A stretch of DNA of 62,161 nucleotides from Chitinophagales bacterium (GTDB lineage: Bacteria > Bacteroidota > Bacteroidia > Chitinophagales > Chitinophagaceae): assembly GCA_015654695.1 (NCBI GenBank), contig JAATGJ010000015.1, positions 1 to 62,161 of the forward strand, written 5' to 3'. The stretch's first letter is position 1; each line of letters begins with the position of its first letter. Position numbers and translations under genes: made by a program. Positions 47,160-55,664 of the stretch are shown here, piece after piece. The notes below the pieces were generated by a model, which saw nothing but the letters and a program-made list of their open reading frames with translations, did not search any database and was not told the DNA's origin.

Positions 47160-47400
47160 GCAGTTCATTTAGTAAGCAATGGTTAGAAATAATAAGACAA
47201 GTCATACCATTAAAATGATGCAACGCCGGTTATTATAAATAAATGTACTGCATTGGCGGGCTTATTCAAAACCGTTTAACCTATTTCTTGTTATATAAGC
47301 CTGTAAACACTGTTTAAAGTTGGTCAAAGGTATGCTATACCTGCCCGGCATTTACCCGGTTAATCTTACAGGTTTTAAAGCTGTTTCAATGATTACCCTT

Positions 47401-47408
47401 TAATTTTG
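47401..47408 (+). promoter_or_regulatory. Candidate -7 box for mqnC
   Basis: TAATTTTG is a perfect TAnnTTTG match ten bases before the chosen mqnC ATG (47418). No TTTG was found at the usual distance upstream, so the promoter may be weak or need an activator. The message would have a leader of only a few bases. The rest of the 258-bp divergent gap (47160-47417) shows nothing else I can name. Confidence 0.35.
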
Positions 47409-47417
47409 ATCCCTGGA

Positions 47418-48548
47418 ATGAGTATGCAATTAAAAGAACTGTACGATAAAGCTTCAGCATTTGGCTTTCTTACTGTAGAAGAAGGGGTGTTTCTTTACCA
47501 TCATGCGCCATTAACAGACCTGATGTTCATAGCTGATGAACTAAGGAAAAAGCAGGTACCACATGGAAAAGTGACCTGGCAGATAGACCGGAATGTAAAC
47601 ACCACCAATGTGTGTATCGCCAATTGCAAGTTTTGCAATTTCTACCGCATACCCGGACATCCCGAAGCCTATATCACGGATATGCCGGTTTACCGGAAAA
47701 AGATAGAAGAGACATTCAAATATGGTGGCGACCAGTTGTTATTGCAGGGTGGTCATCATCCTGACCTGGGCCTTGATTTTTATGTCAATACATTCCGGCA
47801 GATAAAACAAGAATATCCAACCATAAAGCTGCATACATTAGGTCCGCCCGAAGTAGCGCATATCACCAAGCTGGAGAAAAGTACACACCGTGAAGTATTG
47901 ATGGCATTAAAAGAAGCAGGGATGGATTCTTTACCCGGCGCTGGTGCAGAGATTCTGATTGACCGTGTACGACGATTGATCAGCAAAGGTAAATGCGGCG
48001 CACAGGAATGGCTGGATGTAATGCATGAAGCGCATAAATTGAACATTACTACGTCAGCCACTATGATGTTTGGTCATGTAGAAACTATTGAAGAACGTTT
48101 TGAGCATTTAATACGATTAAGAGAAGTACAAAGCCGTAAGCCTGAACAGGCAAAAGGATTTTTAGCATTCATCCCATGGACCTTCCAGGATGTGGACACT
48201 TTGCTGGCGAGAATACGCGGTGTACATAATCTTACTACACCGGAAGAATATATCCGCATGATCGCATTAAGCCGTATCATGTTGCCGAATGTAAAGAACA
48301 TACAGGCTTCGTGGTTAACAGTCGGCAAACAAACAGCGCAGCTTTGCTTAAATGCCGGCGCCAATGATTTTGGTTCTATTATGATAGAAGAAAACGTGGT
48401 CAGTGCCGCCGGTGCGCCACACAGGTTTACTTATAAGACCATACAGGATGCTATTAAAGAAGCGGGCTTTGAACCACAACTACGCAATCAGCAATATGAG
48501 TGGAGAGATATACCTGAGATGATAGAAGAACAGGTGATTAATTATTAA
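47418..48548 (+). CDS. mqnC: Cyclic dehypoxanthinyl futalosine synthase (radical SAM)
   Basis: MqnC of the futalosine route to menaquinone: it cyclises dehypoxanthinyl futalosine by radical chemistry. The [4Fe-4S] cluster motif CIANCKFC (CxxxCxxC) is near residue 68, preceded by GKVTWQIDRNVNTTNVC and followed by GHPEAYITD, all strongly typical of MqnC; SAM-binding GGD/GGHHP follows. Length of 377 fits. No other mqn gene is in the window. I use the ATG at 47418; an ATG two codons later is possible. The cofactor is the sole respiratory quinone of most Bacteroidota. Confidence 0.95.
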   Translation: MSMQLKELYDKASAFGFLTVEEGVFLYHHAPLTDLMFIADELRKKQVPHGKVTWQIDRNVNTTNVCIANCKFCNFYRIPGHPEAYITDMPVYRKKIEETFKYGGDQLLLQGGHHPDLGLDFYVNTFRQIKQEYPTIKLHTLGPPEVAHITKLEKSTHREVLMALKEAGMDSLPGAGAEILIDRVRRLISKGKCGAQEWLDVMHEAHKLNITTSATMMFGHVETIEERFEHLIRLREVQSRKPEQAKGFLAFIPWTFQDVDTLLARIRGVHNLTTPEEYIRMIALSRIMLPNVKNIQASWLTVGKQTAQLCLNAGANDFGSIMIEENVVSAAGAPHRFTYKTIQDAIKEAGFEPQLRNQQYEWRDIPEMIEEQVINY

Positions 48549-48549
48549 T

Positions 48550-48570
48550 CCCCTTCTGCGAAGGGGCTTT
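48550..48570 (+). terminator. Hairpin after mqnC
   Basis: CCCCTTC-tgc-GAAGGGG (48550-48566) starts one base after the mqnC stop and is followed by CTTTATAAATTTT. The stem is strong, the T-tract interrupted, so termination is likely but may be partial. Confidence 0.6.
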
Positions 48571-48613
48571 ATAAATTTTCTAAAAGAAAACTGATAACAG
48601 TTAAAAAGCTTCA

Positions 48614-48925
48614 ATGAAAAATACATTTACATGGTTCAAAAAAATTGGCATAGCAGAAGGTATTTCCTTCCTGGTCTTATTACTGATAGCCATGCCATTG
48701 AAATATTTTGCAGGCTTTCCTTTAGCAGTTACTATAGCCGGTTCTTTACATGGGATCTTATTCATTGCCTTTTTAATACTGGCATGGGAAATAAAAAATG
48801 AACCGGTAGTACTTAAATGGAAAAAGAATTTTGCCTGGCTGGCTATCTGTTTCCTGGCTTCTATTCTTCCACTCGGAACCCTGGTATTGGACAGCCGTTT
48901 AAAAAAAGAACAGCAACGACAATAA
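48614..48925 (+). CDS. DUF3817 family membrane protein
   Basis: A 103-residue protein with three membrane helices (about 15-35, 37-60, 70-92) and the family pattern GIAEGISFLVLLLIAMPLKY near the N-terminus, followed by GSLHGILF. The family (YdzA-like) is widespread and has no known function. It lies 65 bp after mqnC beyond a hairpin, and is followed by the RNA candidate at 48957-49104. Confidence 0.88.
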   Translation: MKNTFTWFKKIGIAEGISFLVLLLIAMPLKYFAGFPLAVTIAGSLHGILFIAFLILAWEIKNEPVVLKWKKNFAWLAICFLASILPLGTLVLDSRLKKEQQRQ

Positions 48926-48980
48926 TTTTTTTACCGGATTTCAGTAACTTTAGTATTCACCAAAGAAAAAGGAGGTATTC

Positions 48981-49028
48981 ATGCAATCTGCAGATCATTC
49001 ATGGAAACCTTCGGTCGGTATCGCCTGA
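48981..49028 (+). CDS. Possible 15-residue leader peptide ORF with strong Shine-Dalgarno
   Basis: ATG at 48981, TGA at 49026-49028, product MQSADHSWKPSVGIA. AAAGGAGGT at 48968-48976 is an exact complement of the 16S rRNA 3' tail and sits five bases from the ATG. Such sites are rare in Bacteroidota, where the anti-Shine-Dalgarno is normally masked by ribosomal proteins bS21, bS18 and bS6. The stop codon lies in the 3' arm of hairpin 1, so translation would open that hairpin. Confidence 0.4.
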   Translation: MQSADHSWKPSVGIA

Positions 49029-49073
49029 CCGGGTTACTCCATTCAAATATCTGTTGGCACCAGAAGTGCCAGG

Positions 49074-49104
49074 GCCATTCCGGTAAACCGGGGTGGCTTT
49101 TTTT
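49074..49104 (+). terminator. Intrinsic terminator of the small RNA
   Basis: GCCATTCCGG-taaa-CCGGGGTGGC (49074-49097), a ten-pair stem with two G-U pairs, followed directly by seven T. It is the best-formed terminator in this part of the window. Confidence 0.8.
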
Positions 49105-49196
49105 GCTTCGTCCCACTTCGAACATTTCTTACTAAAATTGGATGGTATTCCGGATGGTCCTCGCAATGACGTTACTCCCTGATGAGATAAAAGTTT

Positions 49197-51590
49197 CTAT
49201 TCCATAATCTGTTCTATGTGCGCCAGCCTTCCGTCTCTTGTCATGCCTTCAATGATCACACGAAAAGCTTTACTTACATCATTATTGTAAAAAGTAAGAA
49301 CTACCTGTCTCTTTTGCGGCGATGCAATAACAGCCGGGTTCCAGTATAATGTAGTGCGGAGATCCGGCTGATCATTACCGGGTTTAAAAGACGCATGATT
49401 GGGCGAATAAAATTCTTTAATCTGTGTGTAGCCAAATATCTTATTGTTGGATAACCCTTTGCCGGGTTCCGACTTTACATCATTACCACGCCGGGTATAG
49501 ATAGCGATTGCTCCGTTTGCTCCGTTGAACCCACCCATAAACGGCGGGCGAAAGACTTTTATGTAAGCAACATCGTTCACACTTAATGAAGATATAAAGC
49601 TGATATCAGCCGCTACTTCATCAAGGTATAATTGAGGGGCGCCACCGCGCCATTGCAGTGAAGGTGTTGCGCCTCCTGTATTTATCTGCAACCCCGCTAC
49701 TTTTCCCTGTAAATAATTAAATATATTACCGGCGCTTGTCGAAAAAGGATCATTCAGCAGATCAAACTGGTAACCATCGCCGCCACTGAAGAGGCCTGAA
49801 GCATACTTTTCATCCATTAACTGCACCGGGCTTTTTCCCCTGCTTCTGACTGTTACATTTTCCAGCGTTTTTATCTTCATTCTTTCCGCTAACTGGTTAG
49901 CTTCATCCGCCAGCTTCCACTGCCGGTAAAAACCTGTTGTATCAGGCCATGTGTTATCCGCACCGGCAACAGGCGCAGTTATGGAAGGAGCCGGCAACCT
50001 ATCAGTCATGAATTGTACGGAAGCATCATTCAATCCCTTTGCCTTCTGAAACTGGTAATGAACATGGGCTGTATCAAAGAGAATGGTAGAAGGGTCCCTG
50101 AATGTGCCGTCAGACTTTAATGGCACTACTATAAAATTTCCCTCTCCATCCTTTTGTTTTACGATCAAAATGATCTCTGTACCCGGTAATATCTGCCCGG
50201 GCATTACGCCATATACTTTACCGGATAAAGAAATGTAGGCCGTATCCCTTTCAAATCTCAGTTTTGGGTTTTTTCCGGCAATCACTTCCTGCCATTTATA
50301 ACGCCGCCATCCGTGTGTCAGCATAACCAGGTCAAGTCGCTGGCTTACCGAATCCGTATTGCCTGAAAAATAATAAGCCGGGTTATATATATCCCCTTTC
50401 AACTCGCTGCTGAGAAAAAGATGCGAAACGATAGTATTACTGCTGTCAGTTCCGATAGCGGCATCAGTGACGGATACAGATAAATTTGCGATCAAACTAT
50501 CCGGTACCGTTATTTTTATTTCATTCCTTGCTCGTTTATTCATTCCCCAGTGTTGCACTTCCATTTCGGGATAAAAAAGATAATCTTCATTATTTATATA
50601 GGTAATCCGTTCCGCCAACGCATTCCATTGTTTATCAAAAACAGTGATCGTCAGTATTCCGGTTGGGAGCTCCTTTACAGGAATAGTTGCTTTTATAAAA
50701 GGGGTATTGGTCGCTTTTGCTAATTTAAAAGCCAGGTGCTGGTGCATCATGCCTACTATATGAACAGTATCGGATGCTGCAGCCGCATCCGGTGTATAGC
50801 GAACATTGAAATAGCGGTTACTTCCCGCTACTGTTACCTGTAATGAAACACCACCCTGTTTTATAGAAGGTAATGCTGCAGTACGCTCCACATTTTTTTC
50901 ATCTTTCCATTTAGCCGTATAACTAAGACCCGGCTCCGGCAGGAGAAGGAAATAACCCATGCCATCATGCATCGTTTTAAGACTATCCGTTATTTTCCCT
51001 CTGCTGTCAAGAATAACACCTTTTATTTTCACGGGCCGGCCCCACTGATCATTCGCTTTAAAGGCGACTTTATTGCTGATCCCTGCTATGGCATCTCCGC
51101 CTTCCGGGAAAAAACTGACGGAAGGAATGATCGCATTCTGTTTTACAGGCTGGCTGGCATTTTTAGAAATTACCGGGATAGTTTTATCGTATAAAAAAGC
51201 AGAGTCAAAATTCAGCATCCATTTAGTATAAGCCCTTACATGTATATACCTCCCTTTGAAATCTGCAGGTATATCAAACTGCCCGTTGGTGGCGGCCTCT
51301 ATTACCGGGCTGACGGAATGCTGCAACAGGCTGCCCTTATCATCTATCCAGTCAACATATACTGTTTTACTTTGATCGGCGGGAAAAATTTCATTCATCA
51401 GGTAGGCTTTGAACCAGATCGTCTCCCCGGCTGAATAAGCTGATTTGTCATAATGCAAATACATTCTTTCGGGGCTGTATTTTTCTGCATAATTGACGAT
51501 GGCCTCATCAATATTTTGCGCTTTTACTGTAAAGCAGGCTAAAAGAATAACACTGGTAATAATTATGGCTGATCGGAGGGTAAATGACAT
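49197..51590 (-). CDS. Exported MG2-like / TonB plug-domain protein
   Basis: Large envelope protein of a family frequent in Bacteroidota. Signal peptide about 1-25 (LACFTVKAQN), then an alpha-2-macroglobulin MG2-like beta-sandwich (about 30-130; ERMYLHYDKSAYSAGETIWFKAYL), several more beta domains, and near the C-terminus a TonB-receptor plug-like domain (about 610-715; LQGKVAGLQINTGGATPSLQWRGGAPQLYLDEV) without any barrel. It therefore resembles a receptor plug on a cell-surface scaffold; function is unknown. The ATG at 51590 gives a typical signal peptide; one at 51611 adds seven residues. Confidence 0.82.
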   Translation of the reverse strand: MSFTLRSAIIITSVILLACFTVKAQNIDEAIVNYAEKYSPERMYLHYDKSAYSAGETIWFKAYLMNEIFPADQSKTVYVDWIDDKGSLLQHSVSPVIEAATNGQFDIPADFKGRYIHVRAYTKWMLNFDSAFLYDKTIPVISKNASQPVKQNAIIPSVSFFPEGGDAIAGISNKVAFKANDQWGRPVKIKGVILDSRGKITDSLKTMHDGMGYFLLLPEPGLSYTAKWKDEKNVERTAALPSIKQGGVSLQVTVAGSNRYFNVRYTPDAAAASDTVHIVGMMHQHLAFKLAKATNTPFIKATIPVKELPTGILTITVFDKQWNALAERITYINNEDYLFYPEMEVQHWGMNKRARNEIKITVPDSLIANLSVSVTDAAIGTDSSNTIVSHLFLSSELKGDIYNPAYYFSGNTDSVSQRLDLVMLTHGWRRYKWQEVIAGKNPKLRFERDTAYISLSGKVYGVMPGQILPGTEIILIVKQKDGEGNFIVVPLKSDGTFRDPSTILFDTAHVHYQFQKAKGLNDASVQFMTDRLPAPSITAPVAGADNTWPDTTGFYRQWKLADEANQLAERMKIKTLENVTVRSRGKSPVQLMDEKYASGLFSGGDGYQFDLLNDPFSTSAGNIFNYLQGKVAGLQINTGGATPSLQWRGGAPQLYLDEVAADISFISSLSVNDVAYIKVFRPPFMGGFNGANGAIAIYTRRGNDVKSEPGKGLSNNKIFGYTQIKEFYSPNHASFKPGNDQPDLRTTLYWNPAVIASPQKRQVVLTFYNNDVSKAFRVIIEGMTRDGRLAHIEQIME

Positions 51591-51714
51591 TTTTTTTCTA
51601 TAAGAATTCATGACTGAAATTACAGTAGTATCTGAAATGAATAAAGGGGTTAACAGTTTTACAACAAAATAGTTTCCCCGGGTGAAATGTACACCGAAAA
51701 TTACACTTGTATAT

Positions 51715-52407
51715 TCAGCTTTTTATGGTAAACCGGTAACCCACCTTATGGATCGTTTCAATTGTGACAGCCGGTTCTGCTGCCAGCAATTTCCGTAATC
51801 GTGCCAAAAAAACATCCATACTTCTCCCCAGGAAAAAATCATTCTTTCCCCAGACATGTAACAGGATGTCTTCCCTTCTTAATACTTTGTCGGGGTGTTC
51901 ACAAAGAAACGTAAGCAGTTCAGCTTCTCTTTGTGTCAGTGTTATTGTTTCTTCTCCTCCTGCCAATTTTAATTCCTGTGGCGTAAACGTAAAACGTCCA
52001 ATAGAAAAAGATGCCGGGGATGGGCTGATCAGCAGTTTATTTCTCCGGAGAAATACATTGATCCTTGACAATAATTCTTTCATGCTAAAAGGTTTGACAA
52101 CATAATCATCAGCCCCCGCGGCGAAACCCTTTAGTTTATCTTCTTCCAGTGACTTGGCTGTTAGAAAAAGAATAGGAATTATATCGCTTTTTTGCCTGAT
52201 CTTTTTGGCCAGGCTGAATCCATCGCGGTACGGCATGTTCACATCAAGGATACAGAGATCGGGATCCATTTTTTGATAATACTCCCAGGCTGTTTCTCCA
52301 TCCGGGCAATTAATAACCTGGAAGCCGGCTTCTTCCAGGTTATCCTTAATGATAAACCCAAGTTGAAGATCATCTTCGGCTACCAGTATTTTTATTTTTT
52401 GTTGCAT
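51715..52407 (-). CDS. OmpR/PhoB family response regulator
   Basis: Receiver domain (about 1-120) with acidic Glu11-Asp12-Asp13, phospho-acceptor Asp55 (CILDVNMPYRDG), Thr in LFLTAKS and Lys in VKPFSM; then a winged-helix DNA-binding domain (about 130-230; LTQREAELLTFLCEHPDKVLRREDIL and SMDVFLARLRKLL). A promoter-binding regulator phosphorylated by the kinase encoded 6 bp upstream. It differs from the array at the window start because it has a DNA-binding output. Confidence 0.94.
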   Translation of the reverse strand: MQQKIKILVAEDDLQLGFIIKDNLEEAGFQVINCPDGETAWEYYQKMDPDLCILDVNMPYRDGFSLAKKIRQKSDIIPILFLTAKSLEEDKLKGFAAGADDYVVKPFSMKELLSRINVFLRRNKLLISPSPASFSIGRFTFTPQELKLAGGEETITLTQREAELLTFLCEHPDKVLRREDILLHVWGKNDFFLGRSMDVFLARLRKLLAAEPAVTIETIHKVGYRFTIKS

Positions 52408-52413
52408 AAAACA

Positions 52414-53688
52414 TTATTGAAGCGGCAATTCAATGGTGAAAATGCTCCCTTTACCCGGCTCACTTTCTACTTTTATTTTACCCCCGTGGGCTACGACTAT
52501 TTTTTTAACAAAGGAAAGACCCAGTCCAAATCCTTTGGCAGTGTAAGTATCCTCCTTCCTGATCCTGAAAAATTTTTTAAAAAGATTTTTTATCTGGTCT
52601 TTCTCTATCCCTATCCCGTTATCCTTCACAGAAAGGATCATCAGGCTGCCTGTATTTTTTGTGGCAATGGTGATCACTGGTTTTTTTGAATACTTAACAG
52701 CGTTGTCCACCAGGTTTACGATCACAATTATAAGATAATCCCTGTTGGCAACCAGGAAAGGGCTGGCTGCATTAAGCTCCAGCGTAAGCAGCACCTTTTT
52801 TTCGCTGATCAGCGGGGCGAGATTATTAACAGCCTCCTGTATCAGTTCATGTATGTTCACCTTTTCTTTTGAAAAATGAAGTTGATCCGATTCAGTATAA
52901 GCAAAATTTAAAAGTTTCTCCGTCTGGCTTTGCAGGTACGCGGCCTGGTATCCTACAATACCTGCGTAGATAGCCAGCTTATCAGGTTTTTGGGCAATAG
53001 AAGGATTTTTTAAAACATCTGCCGCCAGGCTGATGACGGATACAGGTGTTTTAAATTCATGTGTGAAATTGTGAATGAAATCTTTTTGCGTTTCATTTAA
53101 AAATTTTTGACGGTAGAAATAATAAAGACTGGCGCCAAAAAGAATAAGCACCACCAATAAGACCACGCTGCTGATGATCCATAAATTCATTTGCGCCAGG
53201 ATATACTGCCTCCGGTTGGGAAAATAAAGGGTAAGATGATCATAAGGACGCAAAAGAAGCGGTATAACGGATATCTTTTTCCCGTTTGTTACTGCAGATT
53301 TCAATAACCCTGTATAAATATATTTTTGAGAGCCGGCGCTATAGATACCGGTATAACAGTCTGTAAAAATTCCGAAATCCTCCAGCTCATAATGCAGGTA
53401 ACTGGTAAGAGAATCACTGTTCAGCGGCAAACTAATACGGGCAAGATACAGGTTGGGTTGAGGGTTTTCAACCAGTTCATTCAGATGCGCATAATTATAA
53501 TTGCTGACATTCATATCCTCATACAGTCCGCGGATGGCTTTGATTACACTATGGTCGAATTCCTTTTGCTCAAAGTTGTAAATTTTTCTTAACCACAGCA
53601 ACTGAAAGACAAGGATCGTGGCAATTACCAATGTGCTGATAAATATTCCCAGCCGGATAGTTGATGAACTGATAGAAAAAGAAGCCAT
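52414..53688 (-). CDS. Sensor histidine kinase partner of the OmpR-type regulator
   Basis: Classic two-helix kinase: membrane helices about 13-32 and 169-191, a periplasmic sensor of about 135 residues between them, HisKA with His210 (FTHEFKTPVSV) and HATPase_c with N-box NLVDNAVKYS, G1 DNGIG and G2 GFGLGLSFV. The DHp sequence HEFKTP differs from the HEIQNP type of the array at 1-21501, so cross-talk between the two systems is unlikely. The kinase gene precedes its regulator by 6 bp on the minus strand. Confidence 0.94.
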   Translation of the reverse strand: MASFSISSSTIRLGIFISTLVIATILVFQLLWLRKIYNFEQKEFDHSVIKAIRGLYEDMNVSNYNYAHLNELVENPQPNLYLARISLPLNSDSLTSYLHYELEDFGIFTDCYTGIYSAGSQKYIYTGLLKSAVTNGKKISVIPLLLRPYDHLTLYFPNRRQYILAQMNLWIISSVVLLVVLILFGASLYYFYRQKFLNETQKDFIHNFTHEFKTPVSVISLAADVLKNPSIAQKPDKLAIYAGIVGYQAAYLQSQTEKLLNFAYTESDQLHFSKEKVNIHELIQEAVNNLAPLISEKKVLLTLELNAASPFLVANRDYLIIVIVNLVDNAVKYSKKPVITIATKNTGSLMILSVKDNGIGIEKDQIKNLFKKFFRIRKEDTYTAKGFGLGLSFVKKIVVAHGGKIKVESEPGKGSIFTIELPLQ

Positions 53689-53759
53689 AGCCTGTTGTTA
53701 CAGCAAAGGTCAGATAAGTAATGCGTTGCCAGGTAAATTAATTGATTTTTATTACTCAT

Positions 53760-53789
53760 AAAAAAGACGATCCCTGAAAAGAGACCGTC
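53760..53789 (-). terminator. Intrinsic terminator downstream of the 86-residue secreted protein gene
   Basis: Read on the minus strand, GACGGTC (53789-53783) pairs with GATCGTC (53772-53766, one G-U pair) across a ten-base loop and is followed by six T (53765-53760). It lies 32 bp after the stop of the gene at 53821. Confidence 0.7.
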
Positions 53790-53820
53790 CTTAGCCGAAA
53801 CCACTAACCATAGAGAACGA

Positions 53821-54081
53821 TTATTTACTGCCTTCTGGCTTTACGGATTTACTTTTTTTATGATAATGTTTTCTTTTGATAGCCGCATCTGTGCTGTTCT
53901 TTTTTACCGGTGTTGATGCTGAAGGACTGGTGGAAGCCGCGGTGGTGGAAACATTTTTAACTGCAGGCTTACTCGTTTTAGCAACCTGGTTGCTTGCTGT
54001 TGTTTTTTTCGGAGTTGACTGTGCATTTGCCATACCGGCAACCATAACTAATGCTGCTAAAGGGATCAGGTACTTTTTCAT
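53821..54081 (-). CDS. Small basic secreted protein, unknown function
   Basis: Signal peptide about 1-21 (MVAGMANAQ) followed by 65 residues of low complexity rich in Lys, Thr, Ser, Ala and Pro, ending in a very basic stretch (KRKHYHKKSKSVK). No domain is recognisable. It looks like a natively unfolded periplasmic or surface peptide that could bind nucleic acid, LPS or an acidic polymer; that is a guess. A clear signal peptide and a dedicated terminator support it as a real gene. Confidence 0.75.
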   Translation of the reverse strand: MKKYLIPLAALVMVAGMANAQSTPKKTTASNQVAKTSKPAVKNVSTTAASTSPSASTPVKKNSTDAAIKRKHYHKKSKSVKPEGSK

Positions 54082-54482
54082 AACTATTTTTTTATGTTGA
54101 AAAATTTATACTGCTAATTTGAGCCATTCATTTTTTATAATCTAAAAAACGAACCTGCTTAACCATGGATTAACAAGCATTAACAAAAGGATGATGGTGA
54201 TACTTAAAAAATACAGGCTATTGCGTTTGCCCGTGCATTATTTCTATCATTCTGTTCTCTTAGTCACATTGAAAACGATCTGTATTTTGCGAAGTGCTTA
54301 AAAATACACAAGAACGGCTCATTGCAAAATTGATCCTTGTCAATAAAAAAACATACTATTTAGTAACTGGCTGGATGATAAGCTATTCGGTTTCCTCTAT
54401 TTAATAATGCACTGTTAAAGCTTTGTGATCATATCAACTGAAACAGTTTACCGGCGTTATCAAGTATGAAATCTTTTTACCT
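54082..54482. other. 401-bp divergent intergenic region
   Basis: AT-rich gap between the small secreted protein gene (minus) and the subtilase gene (plus). It should hold both promoters. I found only partial matches to the TAnnTTTG box (TATTTTG near 54281, TACTATTTAG near 54353) without a well-placed TTTG, and no stable hairpin or credible small ORF. Confidence 0.5.
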
Positions 54483-55664
54483 ATGTGCAACTTAAAAAAA
54501 ACCTTCCTTATTGCCGTGACGGGCCTGCTTTTGTTTAGCTCCTGTAAAAAACAGGATATTGAACCGGGCAATTTACAGCAACCCGCGGATGATTGTGTTA
54601 ATGGCAGGTCTGCCAATGATGGCGCTATTGTAGAGGGAAAATATATCATAAGCTATAATTCTTCGGTTGTTAATGCAAGAACTATGTCCCCGCAACGCAT
54701 AGCAGAACTGGGTACAAGGACATTAGCAAACAATTCCATACAGTCATCTTCATTGGAGTTGTCATTTGGCGGCGAGCCGGGTGGGTTTGTGGCAAAGCTG
54801 ACAAAAGATGAAGCCACAAGATTAAAAACTGATCCGTCAATAAGCATAGTAGAGCCAGACAGGATTGTGGCTTTGGGTACATGTTTTACTGTAGCGGAAC
54901 CAAGGCTGCTCACCTGGGGTGTTAACAGGGTTGGCTATGGCAATGGAATTGGTAAAACAGCATGGATCATTGATTCGGGCATTGACTTTGATCATCCTGA
55001 TCTGACTGTAGATGTTACCAGGAGTAAATCTTTCATAACCGGTAATCTTTCCGCTGATGATGAAAACGGGCATGGCACTCATGTAGCCGGTATTATTGGC
55101 GCAAAAAATAATAGTATTGGAATATTAGGTGTTGCCTCCGGCGCTACTCTTGTTTCATTGAGAGTATTAGGTGCCGATGGTGAAGGATTTTTATCTTACA
55201 TAGTACAGGCGCTGGCCTATGTAAACACCAATGCAAAAGCAGGTGATGTAGTCAATATGAGCCTTGGTGAAGATGTTGCCTCCGCTTCACTGGACCTGCA
55301 GGTACAAAATACAGCGGCAAAAGGAATACTGATCGCTGTAGCAGCCGGGAATGACAGCAAACCAGCCCATGATTTTTCTCCCGGCAGAACCAACGCAGCG
55401 AATATTTTTACGGTTTCGGCTATTGACAGTCTTGATAATTTTGCCTCTTTTTCTAACTATGGCAATGATGTAGTGGATGTGGCGGCGCCCGGTGTCCATA
55501 TCCTGTCCACTTATACAAATGGCCGCTATGCAATAATGAGTGGTACTTCCATGGCAACGCCGCATGTAGCCGGGTTGCTCTTATTAAAAGGAAAAAATAT
55601 CAGTAGTTCCGGCACAGCAAAAAATGATCCCGATGGCACACCGGATCCTATTGCCCACTACTAA
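54483..55664 (+). CDS. S8 family subtilisin-like serine protease, lipoprotein
   Basis: Lipobox LFSSC with Cys21. A propeptide/inhibitor I9-like domain (about 50-125; GKYIISYNSSV to SIVEPDRIV) precedes the catalytic domain. The triad is Asp164 (WIIDSGID), His197 (NGHGTHVAG) and Ser356 (SGTSMATPHVAG), with oxyanion Asn290 (VAAGND). The protein ends shortly after the Ser helix, without a type IX sorting domain. An extracytoplasmic, self-activating protease anchored to a membrane. Its stop overlaps that of the convergent gene by four bases. Confidence 0.93.
   Translation: MCNLKKTFLIAVTGLLLFSSCKKQDIEPGNLQQPADDCVNGRSANDGAIVEGKYIISYNSSVVNARTMSPQRIAELGTRTLANNSIQSSSLELSFGGEPGGFVAKLTKDEATRLKTDPSISIVEPDRIVALGTCFTVAEPRLLTWGVNRVGYGNGIGKTAWIIDSGIDFDHPDLTVDVTRSKSFITGNLSADDENGHGTHVAGIIGAKNNSIGILGVASGATLVSLRVLGADGEGFLSYIVQALAYVNTNAKAGDVVNMSLGEDVASASLDLQVQNTAAKGILIAVAAGNDSKPAHDFSPGRTNAANIFTVSAIDSLDNFASFSNYGNDVVDVAAPGVHILSTYTNGRYAIMSGTSMATPHVAGLLLLKGKNISSSGTAKNDPDGTPDPIAHY

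Larger units (their letters stand above)
48957..49104 (+). ncRNA. Candidate structured small RNA with three hairpins and terminator
   Basis: Free-standing RNA candidate between convergent genes. A -7-like box TAACTTTA (48944-48951) precedes it. Hairpin 1 pairs GGA/AACC/CGGTC (49002-49016) with GACCG/GGTT/TCC (49027-49040) with small bulges; hairpin 2 is TGGCAC-cagaa-GTGCCA (49055-49071); hairpin 3 is the terminator. A 15-codon ORF with a perfect Shine-Dalgarno lies at its 5' end. No same-strand gene follows, so it is not a leader for a downstream gene. I do not match it to a known family. Confidence 0.55.

Noticed and set aside
48817-49086. 89-codon ORF overlapping the end of the DUF3817 gene and the small RNA
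   Set aside because: It is out of frame with a conserved gene and runs through the hairpins of the RNA candidate; no family pattern.
48957-49104. Signal recognition particle RNA or a cobalamin/SAM-type riboswitch
   Set aside because: The conserved SRP loop (GGTCAGGTCCGGAAGG-like) is missing, no riboswitch core is recognisable and no gene follows on the strand.
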